Shown: positions 18,434 through 28,245 of the stretch, piece after piece
Numbering within the stretch: the first letter of the stretch is position 1
How the letters are laid out: every line of letters starts with the position of its first letter
Assembly (NCBI RefSeq): GCF_002954715.1
Contig: NZ_MSCP01000001.1
Span: 1,183,030 to 1,247,029, forward strand
Reading direction: 5' to 3'
From: Aliivibrio sifiae
GTDB taxonomy: Bacteria > Pseudomonadota > Gammaproteobacteria > Enterobacterales > Vibrionaceae
Length of the DNA stretch: 64,000 bases
Position numbers and translations under genes: made by a program
Notes under the pieces: model-generated
What the model was told of the DNA's origin: nothing
The model's database searches: none
Seen by the model: the letters and a program-made list of their open reading frames with translations, nothing else

Positions 18434-19456
18434 ATGGCGACAATCAGTGACGTTGCAAAGTTAGCAGGGGTTTCAACTGCTACCGTTTCCCGCGTAATTA
18501 ATAACTCAGCTTATGTTGAACCTGTCACTCTTGAGCGAGTACAAAATGCCATCCGTGAACTCAATTATCAGCGAGATGCAAGAGCCAGCGCCTTAGCAAA
18601 AAAGACAAATAACACGCTTGGTTTATTAACGGGGAATCTTGCTGATCCTTTCTTTGCTTTAATCGCCAAACATGTAGAAGAAGTGGCACGTAAAAATAAA
18701 TGCCAACTAGTTGTGGTAAGCGGTGGTCACGATGCACAAAGAGAAAAAGAAGGGTTAGATTTTTTAATAAGCCAAGGATGCGAAGCTATGGTGGTTCACG
18801 CAAAAATGCTAGACGATACCACCCTACTTAGATACAGCGCTCAACTCCCTTCGATGGTATTGCTTAATCGCACCATTCCACAAATATCCAACCGCTCAGT
18901 CTATATTGATAATAGAGCTGGTGCTAAAGAATCTGTGGTTCATTTAATTGAGCAAGGTCATCGTAAGATCGCCTGTGTCACCAGTGATCTTCCTATTGAA
19001 GACAGAACAGAGCGACTTAACGGTTATCGCGATGCCATGAAAGAAGCCAATATTACTATTGAACCAAACTGGATAATAAATCAGAACTTTAGCGAACAAG
19101 GCGGAGAACTGGCGGGTGAACAATTACTGGCTCAATGCCCAGAAGTCACCGCTGTGGTTACCTTTAACGATGTAATGGCTGCGGGTTTGATGGCGAATTT
19201 ACATGAAAATAATATTCGTGTACCTGACGATATTTCTATTATTGGGTTTGACGATGTTTTATTAGCTCGATATCTCTACCCACGCTTAACCACCATGCAC
19301 AACCCTATTGATGAAATGTCGACTTATGCTGCTGATTTAGCATTAAAAATCAAAAACTCTGGATATGTCCCTCCATCAAATCATCGCTTTAATGCTAGCT
19401 TGGTTAAGCGCCAAACTGTCATACCTTATTCAGACATACAAGCCCTAAAAGTGTGA
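18434..19456 (+). CDS. LacI/GalR-family transcriptional regulator
   Basis: A 340-residue repressor with the LacI headpiece ATISDVAKLAGVSTATVSRVIN at the N-terminus, the hinge helix RDARASALAK and a periplasmic-binding-like sensor domain (SVYIDNRAG, ISIIGFDDVLLARYLYPRLTT). I use the ATG at 18434, not 18410, because the headpiece begins there. A perfect 18-base palindrome of LacI type lies between it and the nhaC/aminotransferase operon downstream, so it probably regulates that operon. The effector is unknown. Confidence 0.9.
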   Translation: MATISDVAKLAGVSTATVSRVINNSAYVEPVTLERVQNAIRELNYQRDARASALAKKTNNTLGLLTGNLADPFFALIAKHVEEVARKNKCQLVVVSGGHDAQREKEGLDFLISQGCEAMVVHAKMLDDTTLLRYSAQLPSMVLLNRTIPQISNRSVYIDNRAGAKESVVHLIEQGHRKIACVTSDLPIEDRTERLNGYRDAMKEANITIEPNWIINQNFSEQGGELAGEQLLAQCPEVTAVVTFNDVMAAGLMANLHENNIRVPDDISIIGFDDVLLARYLYPRLTTMHNPIDEMSTYAADLALKIKNSGYVPPSNHRFNASLVKRQTVIPYSDIQALKV

Positions 19457-19478
19457 TGAACATCTTAGGTAACAACCC

Positions 19479-19496
19479 CATGTAAGCGCTTACATG
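19479..19496. promoter_or_regulatory. LacI-family operator
   Basis: CATGTAAGCGCTTACATG is a perfect palindrome with the central CG step seen in LacI/GalR/PurR operators. It lies 97 bases before the nhaC start, right after the regulator gene. Confidence 0.85.
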
Positions 19497-19592
19497 AGTC
19501 CGTTACCTATCTCTCATATTCCAATGAATAGAACTCTTATTATGACCTCATAAAAACAAAACAACCCTACATCTGTTTACGAGGAATACAAA

Positions 19593-21061
19593 ATGACACA
19601 ATCAAAGCCTCTACCATCATTTGCACTCGCAATAGCACCTATTGCAGTCATGTTTGGTCTACTTGCAATTGGATACGGCCTCTTCGGTCTACAAATTGAA
19701 GCGCTGCTACTTACTTCAGCCACCTTTACCGGTTTTATCGCTTATAAAATGGGATACAACTGGGATACAACTGGGATGAAATAATGAATGCCATTGTTGA
19801 GAAACTGGCGAAAGCAATGCCTGTTATCTTAATTTTGGTTTCTGTTGGTGGCCTAATCGCAAGTTGGATGGTCAGTGGTACTATTCCTTATATGGTGTAC
19901 TGGGGATTAAAAGTTATTAGTCCTCAATATATCTTGATCGCTGCTTTCTTTGTTACCAGTGTGGTTTCTGTGTGTACAGGTACATCATGGGGCTCTGCAG
20001 GAACTGTAGGTGTTGCTCTAATGGGTGTTGCCGCAGGTCTTGATGTATCAATGGCAGCCGCCGCAGGTGCTGTGGTTTCTGGTGCTTACTTTGGTGATAA
20101 AATCTCCCCTCTTTCTGATTCAACCAACTTTGCTCCAATTGTTTCTGGCACGACCTTATACGAACACATCCAACACATGCTTTATACCACGCTACCGGGC
20201 TTTGTTATCGCTTCTGTTGTCTTCTTTTTCGCTGGTCAATATGGTGATGTCGCGAATGTAAGCGAGCCTCAAAAAGTACTCGACATACTTGCAGGATTAG
20301 AAAGCCTATATAACCTTAATATTCTATTAATTGTGCCACCAATGATGATCTTATGGGGTGCATTTACTAAAAAACCAGTACTTCCATTGATGCTTGCGGC
20401 TTCTGCTTTAGCGATTGTTATTGGCATTTTCGTACAAGGTTTTAGCTTACAACAAGCTCTGCAAGCGTTTGTGAATGGCTTTAATATCGATATGCTAAAC
20501 GCAAATGGTCATGCAACCGATGGCTTGGTTCCTGATATTGCAAAACTGCTTAACCGTGGTGGCCTATTCTCGATGATGAGCACTATTCTTCTTGTGTTTT
20601 GTGCCTTCGCTTTCGCGGGTATTTTAAGTTTAACTGGCGCACTCAATGTAGTATTAGGTCGCTTCTTACACCTGATTCATAGTACAGGCCAGTTAATTCT
20701 ATCAACCGTGATTGCTACGATTACCGTGGTATTCACAACTTCTGATGGCAAACTTGCCCTATTAATCCCAGGAGAATTATTCCAAAACGCTTATCGTAAA
20801 ATGGGATTGGATACAAAAAATCTGTCAAGAACCATTGAAGATGCAGGCACCATTATCGAACCACTGGTTCCATGGACAGCCGCAGGTATTTACATGGCAA
20901 GCACATTAGGCGTAGCAACGCTTGATTACCTTCCATGGGCAATTCAATGTTACACCGGCGTGATTTTCGCCATCATTTATGGTTTCACGGGCTTTGGTAT
21001 TGCAAAAGCACCCGTAACTCAAGACAACAACGACTCATTATCTCCTAAGGCTATCTCATGA
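19593..21061 (+). pseudogene. nhaC: nhaC Na+/H+ antiporter gene split by an 11-bp duplication
   Basis: NhaC-family antiporter that exchanges external protons for sodium ions. The frame is broken: residues 1-63 (19593-19784) start PSFALAIAPIAVMFGLLAIGYG and end with an unrelated TTGMK and a stop, and the remaining 425 residues (19784-21061) include FTGTSWGSAGT-like CTGTSWGSAGT and SGAYFGDKISPLSD. Deleting one copy of the tandem repeat at 19751-19772 restores one frame reading YNWDEIMNAIVEKL. The stop and the next ATG overlap (TAATG), so the two halves may be made separately. Whether they assemble is unknown; treat as a probable pseudogene. Confidence 0.85.
19751..19772. repeat. 11-bp tandem duplication in nhaC
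   Basis: GGGATACAACT occurs twice without a gap (19751-19761 and 19762-19772), followed by a partial third GGGAT. Because 11 is not a multiple of three, it shifts the nhaC reading frame. Confidence 0.97.
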
Positions 21062-22230
21062 CAACTTCTTTTGACTGCATTCACAACCGTTGTAACACCG
21101 GCTCATTAAAATGGGATTTCATGAAAGAAAAGCTCGGATTAGATGGCACGGACCGACTACCTATGTGGGTGTCTGATTACGACTTTCAAGCGCCACCACA
21201 CGTATTAGAAGCACTTCATAATCGCATTGACCATGGTATTTTTGGTTATGCAGAACGTAATGATGACTACTACCAAGCGATCATCACTTGGTATCAACAG
21301 CAGCATCACATTCAAATTGAAAAAGAATGGATAACAACCGTACACGGTGTATTACCGGGGCTTTCAATGGCAATTCAATTGCTAACAGAAACCAATGATA
21401 AAGTGGTAATGCAAACGCCGGGCTATGGATCATTTCGTAAAATCGTTGAGTTTAATGACCGAGTATTAGTTGAAAATCCATTAGTAGAGCAACAAGGGAA
21501 CTATTCACTCGATCTCGCTCATTTAGAATCTTGTTTTCAGCAAGGCGCTAAAGTGATGATCTTCTGTAACCCTCACAACCCTGTTGGTAAAGCATGGTCA
21601 AAAGAAGAGATAACCGCGGTAGCAGAGCTATGTCATCAATACGATGTGTGGTTGTTAAGTGATGAGATCTGGGGCGATTTAGCGATGGGAGATAACACTT
21701 ACCATTCAGCGTTATCACTACCAGAAAATCTACAACAAAAACTGATTGTAGCAACAGCAGCAAGTAAAACATTTGGTTTGTCTTCAGTTCGTATTTCTAA
21801 TTTCATGATCCCTAATCAAGAATTAAAAGCACGTTTAGTTCGTCGTTTAGATGCTCATGGTATGGATGTTTATAATAGCTTGGCAATGTGTGCAGCCACT
21901 GCTGCTTACCAAACCTCTGCACCGTGGTTAAACGAGCTAAAAACCTATCTACAAGAGAACATTACTACTCTAGCAACTTTTATTGAAAGCGAACTACCAG
22001 ATCTGAGCTTTACGCCTCCAGAAGCTGGATATTTAGCATGGGTAGATTGCCGCTCTCTTGGATTAACGGACAAAGAGCTAGAATTGAAATTAGTTGAGGC
22101 TGGCATTGTTCCAAGCATGGGGATTGCGTTTGGCAGTGAAGGCTCAGGGTTTATTCGTTTAAACCTAGGTTGTCCTCGTGAAGTGTTAGTTCAAGCAATG
22201 CAGCGAATTAACGTTGCGCTGAGTAGCTAA
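21058..22230 (+). CDS. MalY/PatB-family pyridoxal-phosphate C-S lyase / aminotransferase
   Basis: Fold-type I PLP enzyme of 390 residues. The substrate-entry motif PMWVSDYDFQAPPHVLEAL, the HNPVGKAW segment (about residues 176-183), DEIWGDL (about 202-208) and the cofactor lysine in ATAASKTFGLS (about 234-244) mark the MalY/PatB subfamily, which includes cystathionine beta-lyases. Its ATG overlaps the nhaC stop (ATGA), so it is in the same operon. It is about as long as MalY at 25281-26453 and similar in its N-terminal and C-terminal motifs. The substrate is not known. Confidence 0.88.
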   Translation: MTTSFDCIHNRCNTGSLKWDFMKEKLGLDGTDRLPMWVSDYDFQAPPHVLEALHNRIDHGIFGYAERNDDYYQAIITWYQQQHHIQIEKEWITTVHGVLPGLSMAIQLLTETNDKVVMQTPGYGSFRKIVEFNDRVLVENPLVEQQGNYSLDLAHLESCFQQGAKVMIFCNPHNPVGKAWSKEEITAVAELCHQYDVWLLSDEIWGDLAMGDNTYHSALSLPENLQQKLIVATAASKTFGLSSVRISNFMIPNQELKARLVRRLDAHGMDVYNSLAMCAATAAYQTSAPWLNELKTYLQENITTLATFIESELPDLSFTPPEAGYLAWVDCRSLGLTDKELELKLVEAGIVPSMGIAFGSEGSGFIRLNLGCPREVLVQAMQRINVALSS

Positions 22231-22253
22231 ATAAATAACCATAACGTCTAAAA

Positions 22254-22283
22254 CAAAAAAGCCGCTAAATTCAGCGGTTTTTT
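22254..22283. terminator. Bidirectional terminator
   Basis: GCCGCT and AGCGGT arms with A and T runs on opposite sides lie between the convergent lyase and AraC-type genes. Confidence 0.85.
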
Positions 22284-22310
22284 ATCATCAAACAACTGGT
22301 TTTCTATTTT

Positions 22311-23132
22311 CTAATTATCCCTCACTGTTGAAGTTTCATTCTGCTTTCTAAATTGTTCGGGAGTTACACCAGTATGCTTTCGGAACATTTTAATAAAAGA
22401 AGACCCTTGGCTATAACCCAGCTGATACGCTATTTCATTAATGCTTATGGATTCTTTCAATAATGTCATTGCTTTAACTAATTTTGCTCTCTGCCGCCAA
22501 TCATTAAAGCTCATTTTTAATTCTTTTTGAAAGCGTCTGGCTAGCGTCCTTTCTGTACTAAACACACGTTTAGCCCAAACAGATAAACTCGAATCATCTT
22601 CAGGGTTTTCTTCTAGTTGCGTCAAAATAGGTGCTAATAACTTATCTTGCGTTGATGGTAAATAAATTTCAATTGGGTTTATTTTTACTAATCTATCCAT
22701 AAGCACATAGCTAAGGCATTTATCTTCTTCTGAGCTCACCATCGTTGTTTTTCGTTCAATCAAGTCATCAATTATTGCCCTTAATAACGGTGTTAATGGG
22801 ATCATACACGCGTGTTTAGGAAACTTTTCGCTCAACTCTGCCGTAATATTAATGGCGCAATATTCAATATCATTCCGATTAAATGCCTGATGATGTTGGT
22901 GAGGAGGAGTCCAAATCGTATAGTTTGCAGGACACACCATTTTCTGTTGATCCACTTCCATTTCTAACACTCCTTGCTTAATTAAATGCAACTGCCCCCA
23001 AGAGTGTGAATGCGGTAAGGTTTCTGTTTTCGCTTCAATAAAAAAATAGTGACAAAAAACATCTGTTGGCAGTGTTTCTGTCAATTTAGGCATGAATTTT
23101 TTATCTGTCGTAATCGCTATATCAGGTGTCAT
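22311..23132 (-). CDS. AraC-family transcriptional regulator
   Basis: A 273-residue regulator with an N-terminal cupin sensor (LPHSHSWGQLHLIKQGVLEM near residue 39) and a C-terminal double helix-turn-helix (FSTERTLARRFQKELKMSF and ISINEIAYQLGYSQGSSFIKMFRKHTG-like segment). It is divergent from the EamA-type transporter at 23200 with only 67 bases between them, and the pair looks like a regulator with its target. The inducer cannot be read from the sequence. Confidence 0.88.
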   Translation of the reverse strand: MTPDIAITTDKKFMPKLTETLPTDVFCHYFFIEAKTETLPHSHSWGQLHLIKQGVLEMEVDQQKMVCPANYTIWTPPHQHHQAFNRNDIEYCAINITAELSEKFPKHACMIPLTPLLRAIIDDLIERKTTMVSSEEDKCLSYVLMDRLVKINPIEIYLPSTQDKLLAPILTQLEENPEDDSSLSVWAKRVFSTERTLARRFQKELKMSFNDWRQRAKLVKAMTLLKESISINEIAYQLGYSQGSSFIKMFRKHTGVTPEQFRKQNETSTVRDN

Positions 23133-23199
23133 AAATGGTATACCACTGCTCTCTGTATTAGTGTGACAATTCTGTTAACTATCAATAACAGAGATAACT

Positions 23200-24108
23200 A
23201 TGAATCTATTTTTCCCAATTGTTGCTGTCTTTATTTGGGCTGCAAACGCAGTAGTAAGCAAATTAGCCACTGGCGCAATAGAGCCCGGAGCCATTGCTTT
23301 TTATCGTTGGCTTTTTGCCTTATTTATTTTGTTGCCATTTTGCATTAAACCCGTATGGCAACAACGACAATTAATCGTAAGTAACTTAGGCAAGCTCACT
23401 GCTCTCGCCTCGCTGGGCATGGTGTTAAATCAATGTCTTGCTTACTATGCTGCCCACACAACGAGCGCAACAAATATCGCCGTATTTTTATCACTCATGC
23501 CACTATTTGGGCTGTTTCTTGCTGTGCCTTTATTAGGCAACAAGCTAAAAAAACAAGCATTAATTGGTGCCGTTATTTCTCTTTCTGGCTTGGTCTATAT
23601 GCTCAGTAAAGGTAACCCTACTAATTTACTCACAAGCGGAATTCAACAAGGCGACGGTTTAATGTTTATTTCGAGCTTAGCCTACGCCCTTTATTCAATA
23701 CTGCTGAATAAATGGAAGTTACCTCTTAAGCCTTGGGCCTCTATTTTTAGCCAAGTCGCAATTGCCACATTACTGCAACTCCCTCTACTCCTTAGCAGTG
23801 ACTCTTATGTAATTACTACAGATGCTTTGCCTATGGTTCTGTTTGCTGCTGCATTTGCTTCTGTATTAGCTCCGTGGTTTTGGTTAAAAGGAGTTCAGCG
23901 AATTGGAGCGCCTCAAGCCACCTTATTTATGAACCTAGTTCCGGTATTTACAGTAGCAATTAGTCTTGTCTTTTTAGGGCAATCACCCACCATATATCAC
24001 CTCATTGGTGGGAGTTTTGTCTTTATCGGTTTATTACTCGCTCAAGTGAAAATCTTTCCTCTTCGAATGGGTATTAATCCGAATATAATCAAGACATCGA
24101 AAAGCTAG
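23200..24108 (+). CDS. EamA/DMT-family metabolite exporter
   Basis: A 302-residue protein with about ten membrane segments arranged as two EamA repeats: IWAANAVVSKLATG and IEPGAIAFYRWLFA in the first, AYALYSILLNKW and APQATLFMNLVPVFTV in the second. Such proteins move amino acids or other small metabolites. It is divergent from an AraC-type gene, likely its regulator. Confidence 0.85.
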   Translation: MNLFFPIVAVFIWAANAVVSKLATGAIEPGAIAFYRWLFALFILLPFCIKPVWQQRQLIVSNLGKLTALASLGMVLNQCLAYYAAHTTSATNIAVFLSLMPLFGLFLAVPLLGNKLKKQALIGAVISLSGLVYMLSKGNPTNLLTSGIQQGDGLMFISSLAYALYSILLNKWKLPLKPWASIFSQVAIATLLQLPLLLSSDSYVITTDALPMVLFAAAFASVLAPWFWLKGVQRIGAPQATLFMNLVPVFTVAISLVFLGQSPTIYHLIGGSFVFIGLLLAQVKIFPLRMGINPNIIKTSKS

Positions 24109-24145
24109 TACCAGTCACGATATTTTCACTCATTCTTTAGTTATA

Positions 24146-24176
24146 AAAAAAGCCGATAACATTATCGGCTCTTTCT
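24146..24176. terminator. Bidirectional terminator
   Basis: AGCCGATAA and TTATCGGCT arms with three unpaired bases, flanked by A and T runs, lie between the convergent exporter and manA genes. Confidence 0.88.
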
Positions 24177-24177
24177 T

Positions 24178-25284
24178 CTATTTAGATTCAAAAGCCCGAA
24201 CTAATAATCCATCACCAGATACCTGATAAGCACCTGATTCAATGAATAATGATTGCCCAGCTAACAACACAGTGTCATTAAATTTAACTCGTCCTTTGGC
24301 AACCAATAAAATTGAACGAGACGTCACCATTAAAGATTGTTCATGCTCAGTGACTTGGCATAATGCTAACCCGAAATCAGTCTCTGTTGGCTGCAATATT
24401 TGTTCTGACTCAACAAGCATTGGAGTTAACTTTTCAGGAGTAAACGAAGTAAATTGAGTACAGGCCATTAACTCAGCGGTATCAATATATTTTGGAGTAA
24501 GCCCTGCTCGTAATACATTATCTGAACAACCCATCAACTCAATACAAGTACCCTTTGTATACGCATGGATAGTACCTGCCGGTAAGTACATCGCTTCACC
24601 AGGCTCTAAAGTTAAACAATTCATATAAAGCGGCGCTAATACCCCGATATTACTTGGATAATAATGTGCAAGCTCAACCAATTGCTGCCACATTGAATCA
24701 TTGTGACCAATCCCAATAGATAATGCCTGCGCAATAATATGTTGCTTATCTTCTGGTGCTAATTGCAACAGTGATAATAATAATGTCTGATGATTAAATG
24801 CGTCACTTTGTAAGATAGCGTTTAATGCATCTGACTGAATTAAATTAAGATTATCAGTAATATCTTCTAACCTTTTAAATCCCACCATAATTTTAAAAGG
24901 TGACAACGCCATGACCATTTCAGGTTTCGCGTAAGCGTCTTTATAATTTCGGTGTGGTGCATCTAAAGGAATGTGCTGTGCATTTTCACGCTCAAAACCT
25001 TCTTTCGCTTGAGTATTATTCGGATGAACCTGAAGAGATAAAGGCTGAGAGGCACTCAATACTTTAAACAAAAAATTCAGAGGTTTTTGCTCTAAAAACT
25101 TATCTAATGTTTGCCAAGAATTGTCATCAAGTTGAACTTTAGAAGGCAACGATGGATGCCCACCAAACCATAATTCAGCCAGTGGTTTATCATCTTGGAT
25201 TGGAAGTCCAAACAGCCCATAAAGTAGATGAGATCCCCATTGGTAATGACGCTGCCCTGCTTTAACGGTATATACACTATTCAT
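24178..25284 (-). CDS. manA: Class I mannose-6-phosphate isomerase
   Basis: Zinc enzyme interconverting mannose 6-phosphate and fructose 6-phosphate. The 368-residue product carries the class I signatures: HYQWGSHLLYGLFG, ELWFGGHPSLPS, SLQVHPNNTQAKEGF with metal ligands, KPEMVMAL, and the YLPAGTIHAYTKGTCIELMGCSDNVLRAGLTPK region (about residues 234-266). It is slightly shorter than enterobacterial ManA. Its ATG overlaps the malY stop (ATGA), making it the last gene of the malX-malY-manA operon. Confidence 0.93.
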   Translation of the reverse strand: MNSVYTVKAGQRHYQWGSHLLYGLFGLPIQDDKPLAELWFGGHPSLPSKVQLDDNSWQTLDKFLEQKPLNFLFKVLSASQPLSLQVHPNNTQAKEGFERENAQHIPLDAPHRNYKDAYAKPEMVMALSPFKIMVGFKRLEDITDNLNLIQSDALNAILQSDAFNHQTLLLSLLQLAPEDKQHIIAQALSIGIGHNDSMWQQLVELAHYYPSNIGVLAPLYMNCLTLEPGEAMYLPAGTIHAYTKGTCIELMGCSDNVLRAGLTPKYIDTAELMACTQFTSFTPEKLTPMLVESEQILQPTETDFGLALCQVTEHEQSLMVTSRSILLVAKGRVKFNDTVLLAGQSLFIESGAYQVSGDGLLVRAFESK

Positions 25285-26453
25285 AAAGATAACTCTTTAA
25301 TTGCAAAAATAAGAGCCGTTAATCCTTGCTCTACTTTTATGCGCGGACAACCTAGGTTAAGCCTTACAAAACCTTTCCCTGCAATCCCATAAGTACTGCC
25401 TTGCATGATGGCAACTTTATGGCTCTTAATTAAGCACTGATTTAAAGCATCCATATCTAACGATAAAGAAGAAAGATCAATCCATGCAAGGTACGTTGAA
25501 TCAGGAATTTGATAACCAATACTTGGTAACTCTTTCGCCAACATCTCTTGAACATAACGATGATTTTCATATAAGTACGATTTCAGTTCATCAAGCCAAG
25601 GACCACCTTCTTGATAAGCGGCCATTAAACCAATAACACCAAGAATAGAAGGAGAAGAAAGGCCATCCACTTGTTTAAGGTTAAATAAGTAATTCTCTCT
25701 TGCGATGTCATCAGTAATAAATGCATAAGAGCCGTTAAGTGCCGGAATATTGAATGACTTTGATGCTGAGCTGACTAAAGCCCAACGAGTCCCCATACCA
25801 AACCCTTGCCAAGGCGTATGAGGTTTAAAACAGATATCCATGTGGATCTCATCGCTAATAACAGCAACATGATACTTTTCACAAAGAACTGCCATGCGTT
25901 TCAACTCTTCATAACTCCAGACTTTACCTGTCGGATTATGAGGGCTACAAAGCAATAAAATCGTGTTATTAGGATCAGATAATTGAGCTTCAAATACATT
26001 CCAATCAATTTGATAACCATCTGAAGAAGGGGATAATTGATTTGGAATAATCGTTCGTTCTAACCCTAAAATCATTTTATCAAAGGCATCATAAGCAGGA
26101 GTATGAATAATAATACCTTCACCTGCACTGCTCCATTGACGGATCAACTGCGAAATAATGTAAATAACAGATGGCCCATAAACAAGATGGTTACCATCAA
26201 GCTCAGCATTAAAACGGTGCTTAAACCAATCCGTAATCGCCCCTTTAAAATCGCTGTGATCCCAACGGCTATAACCAAATACAGGATGTTCCATTCGTGA
26301 TTTTAGTGCATTCATAACCACAGGTGGCGCAGCAAAATCCATATCTGATATTGTAAACGGTAAAAGATCGGCCTCACCGAAGCGATCAGCAACGTAATCC
26401 CATTGAGTGCAGTAACTGCCTTTACGATTGATTTGCTCAGAGAAAGTAAACAT
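25281..26453 (-). CDS. malY: MalY pyridoxal-phosphate C-S lyase
   Basis: PLP enzyme of 390 residues in the MalY/PatB family, with beta-cystathionase activity in E. coli MalY, which also antagonises the maltose activator MalT. The motifs PFTISDMDFAAPPVVMNAL, SPHNPTGKVWSYEEL, DEIHMDI and SSASKSFNIPALN (cofactor lysine) are present. It sits after malX and before manA, and divergent malI is close, which supports the name. A hairpin before the gene may set its level relative to malX. Confidence 0.9.
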   Translation of the reverse strand: MFTFSEQINRKGSYCTQWDYVADRFGEADLLPFTISDMDFAAPPVVMNALKSRMEHPVFGYSRWDHSDFKGAITDWFKHRFNAELDGNHLVYGPSVIYIISQLIRQWSSAGEGIIIHTPAYDAFDKMILGLERTIIPNQLSPSSDGYQIDWNVFEAQLSDPNNTILLLCSPHNPTGKVWSYEELKRMAVLCEKYHVAVISDEIHMDICFKPHTPWQGFGMGTRWALVSSASKSFNIPALNGSYAFITDDIARENYLFNLKQVDGLSSPSILGVIGLMAAYQEGGPWLDELKSYLYENHRYVQEMLAKELPSIGYQIPDSTYLAWIDLSSLSLDMDALNQCLIKSHKVAIMQGSTYGIAGKGFVRLNLGCPRIKVEQGLTALIFAIKELSL

Positions 26454-26500
26454 AGCGACTCCAAAAGCTCATTTCTATAAGATTAAAATACGAAGGATGT

Positions 26501-26526
26501 GAAAAAGGTGGAGAGAACCTCCACCT
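26501..26526 (-). terminator. Hairpin with T run between malX and malY
   Basis: On the minus strand AGGTGGAG and CTCCACCT form a stem with a five-base loop followed by TTTTTC. It lies in the 81-base malX-malY gap, so it is likely an attenuating terminator or an mRNA 3'-end stabiliser. Confidence 0.75.
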
Positions 26527-26534
26527 ATTAGCGA

Positions 26535-28112
26535 TTAAGCTGTTGCTGACATTAAGGATTGCATTTCATTTTTTACAATATGAACTTGCGCGCCAATAAC
26601 AACCTGTAAGCTATGTTCATCAAGCTTAACGACACCAAGAGCGCCATACAGTTTTAACTGAGCATCATCAACCAAACTCATGTCTTCAACCGTCATACGT
26701 AAACGTGTAATACAGTTATCTAATGACGTGATATTCTCTGCACCACCAAGTGCTGCAAGGATAAGTTTTCCTTTACCACCAGCTGTTGCAATAATTGCCG
26801 CTTCTTCTTTAGACATCGCAACGTCTTCCGCTTCACGGCCTGGAGTTTTAAGGTTGAACTTAAGAATCGCAAACTTAAACACAAAGTAATAAACCGCGAA
26901 CCAAACACCTGCAACCACAGGAACTAGATACCATTTAGTAGACAGACCTTGAAGCACACCAAAGACTAAGAAATCAATAATATTGCCATCGGTGTTACCA
27001 ATAGTAACGTCTAGCATTCCCATAATCATGAAACCAAGACCAGTTAAAATTGCGTGGATAAAATACAAAACTGGAGCAACGAATAGGAATAAGAATTCAA
27101 GCGGTTCAGTGATACCACCAACAATACAAGCAACCACTCCTGAAACTAATAACGCTTTAATCTTGCTGCGGTTTTCAACTTTAGCACAGTGGTACATAGC
27201 CAAAGCTGCACCAGGAAGGCCACCCAAGAACGCAGGCATTTTGCCTTGAGATAAGAAAGCAGTAACTGATGGAGTAAAGCCTTGAGTTTCAGAACAAGAA
27301 AGCTCTGAGTAGAAAATGTTTAATGCGCCAGATACCGTATCACCACACACTTCCATAGTGCCGCCCGCTTCAGTAAAACGAATAAGCGCAACTAAAATAT
27401 GATGAAGACCAATAGGTAAAAGTAGACGTTCGCTCATGCCAAATAAGAAAGGACCAAAATCACCTGCACCAGCAATAACGTGACCAATGCCGTTAATACC
27501 TGCCGCAAAGTAAGGCCAAATAAAAGGAACCAATAAACCAACAACACCTAACGTAATCGTTGAAATAATAGGAACAAAGCGAGCACCACCAAAGAAAGCT
27601 AATGCATCAGGCATCTTAAACGTATAGAAGCGAACATGCAGCTTAGCAACGATAATACCAACGATAACCGCACCTAAAATACCAGTATCAATCGATTCGG
27701 TTCCTAAGATAGATTTTACACCGTAAGCTTCACGTAACACTTCATTATCAAGTACACCATTCACCGTTAGGTAAAAGTTAACCGCTAAATTTAGTGCAGC
27801 GTAACCAACCAAACCAGAAAATGCAGCTACCCCTTTCTCTTCACGAGCAAGACCCATAGGGATGGCAATTGCAAACATGACAGGAAGATAAATAAAGGCA
27901 ACTAAACCAATCTTTGTCATCCATATAAATAAATATTGGAAAACAACATTATCAAAAAATGGCATTGCCTCTTTTAATGCAGCACTTGAGAAAGAGCTAC
28001 CAATACCAAGTAATATCCCTGAGAATGCAAGTAAAGCAACAGGTACCATGAAGGTTTTTCCTAAGCTTTGTAAGAATTCCCATAAAGTCGTTTTATTCGC
28101 TTTTTGCTGCAT
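26535..28112 (-). CDS. malX: PTS system EIICB component MalX (glucose/maltose type)
   Basis: Membrane sugar permease of the phosphotransferase system, 525 residues: an EIIC domain of about ten membrane segments (residues about 1-430, including LLPIGLHHILVALIRFTEAGG and GGITEPLEFLFLFVAPVLY) and a C-terminal EIIB domain whose phosphorylated cysteine lies in LDNCITRLRMTV. It transports and phosphorylates a hexose or glucoside; E. coli MalX takes glucose and maltose. Expression is expected to be repressed by MalI at the operators upstream and activated by CRP. Confidence 0.92.
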   Translation of the reverse strand: MQQKANKTTLWEFLQSLGKTFMVPVALLAFSGILLGIGSSFSSAALKEAMPFFDNVVFQYLFIWMTKIGLVAFIYLPVMFAIAIPMGLAREEKGVAAFSGLVGYAALNLAVNFYLTVNGVLDNEVLREAYGVKSILGTESIDTGILGAVIVGIIVAKLHVRFYTFKMPDALAFFGGARFVPIISTITLGVVGLLVPFIWPYFAAGINGIGHVIAGAGDFGPFLFGMSERLLLPIGLHHILVALIRFTEAGGTMEVCGDTVSGALNIFYSELSCSETQGFTPSVTAFLSQGKMPAFLGGLPGAALAMYHCAKVENRSKIKALLVSGVVACIVGGITEPLEFLFLFVAPVLYFIHAILTGLGFMIMGMLDVTIGNTDGNIIDFLVFGVLQGLSTKWYLVPVVAGVWFAVYYFVFKFAILKFNLKTPGREAEDVAMSKEEAAIIATAGGKGKLILAALGGAENITSLDNCITRLRMTVEDMSLVDDAQLKLYGALGVVKLDEHSLQVVIGAQVHIVKNEMQSLMSATA

Positions 28113-28221
28113 AAAATATCCTTAATTGATCACTTAAAATAAATACCGTTGAGTAATTTAAACATCTTCATTGGTTTAAATTTCCTCTTAATCTTGGTCA
28201 CACAATACACCTGATAAATAC

Positions 28222-28239
28222 TGGTAAAACGTTTTACCA
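28222..28239. promoter_or_regulatory. MalI operator 1
   Basis: TGGTAAAACGTTTTACCA is a perfect palindrome and contains the MalI-type core TAAAACGTTTTA. It lies 110 bases before malX. Confidence 0.85.
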
Positions 28240-28245
28240 ATAATC

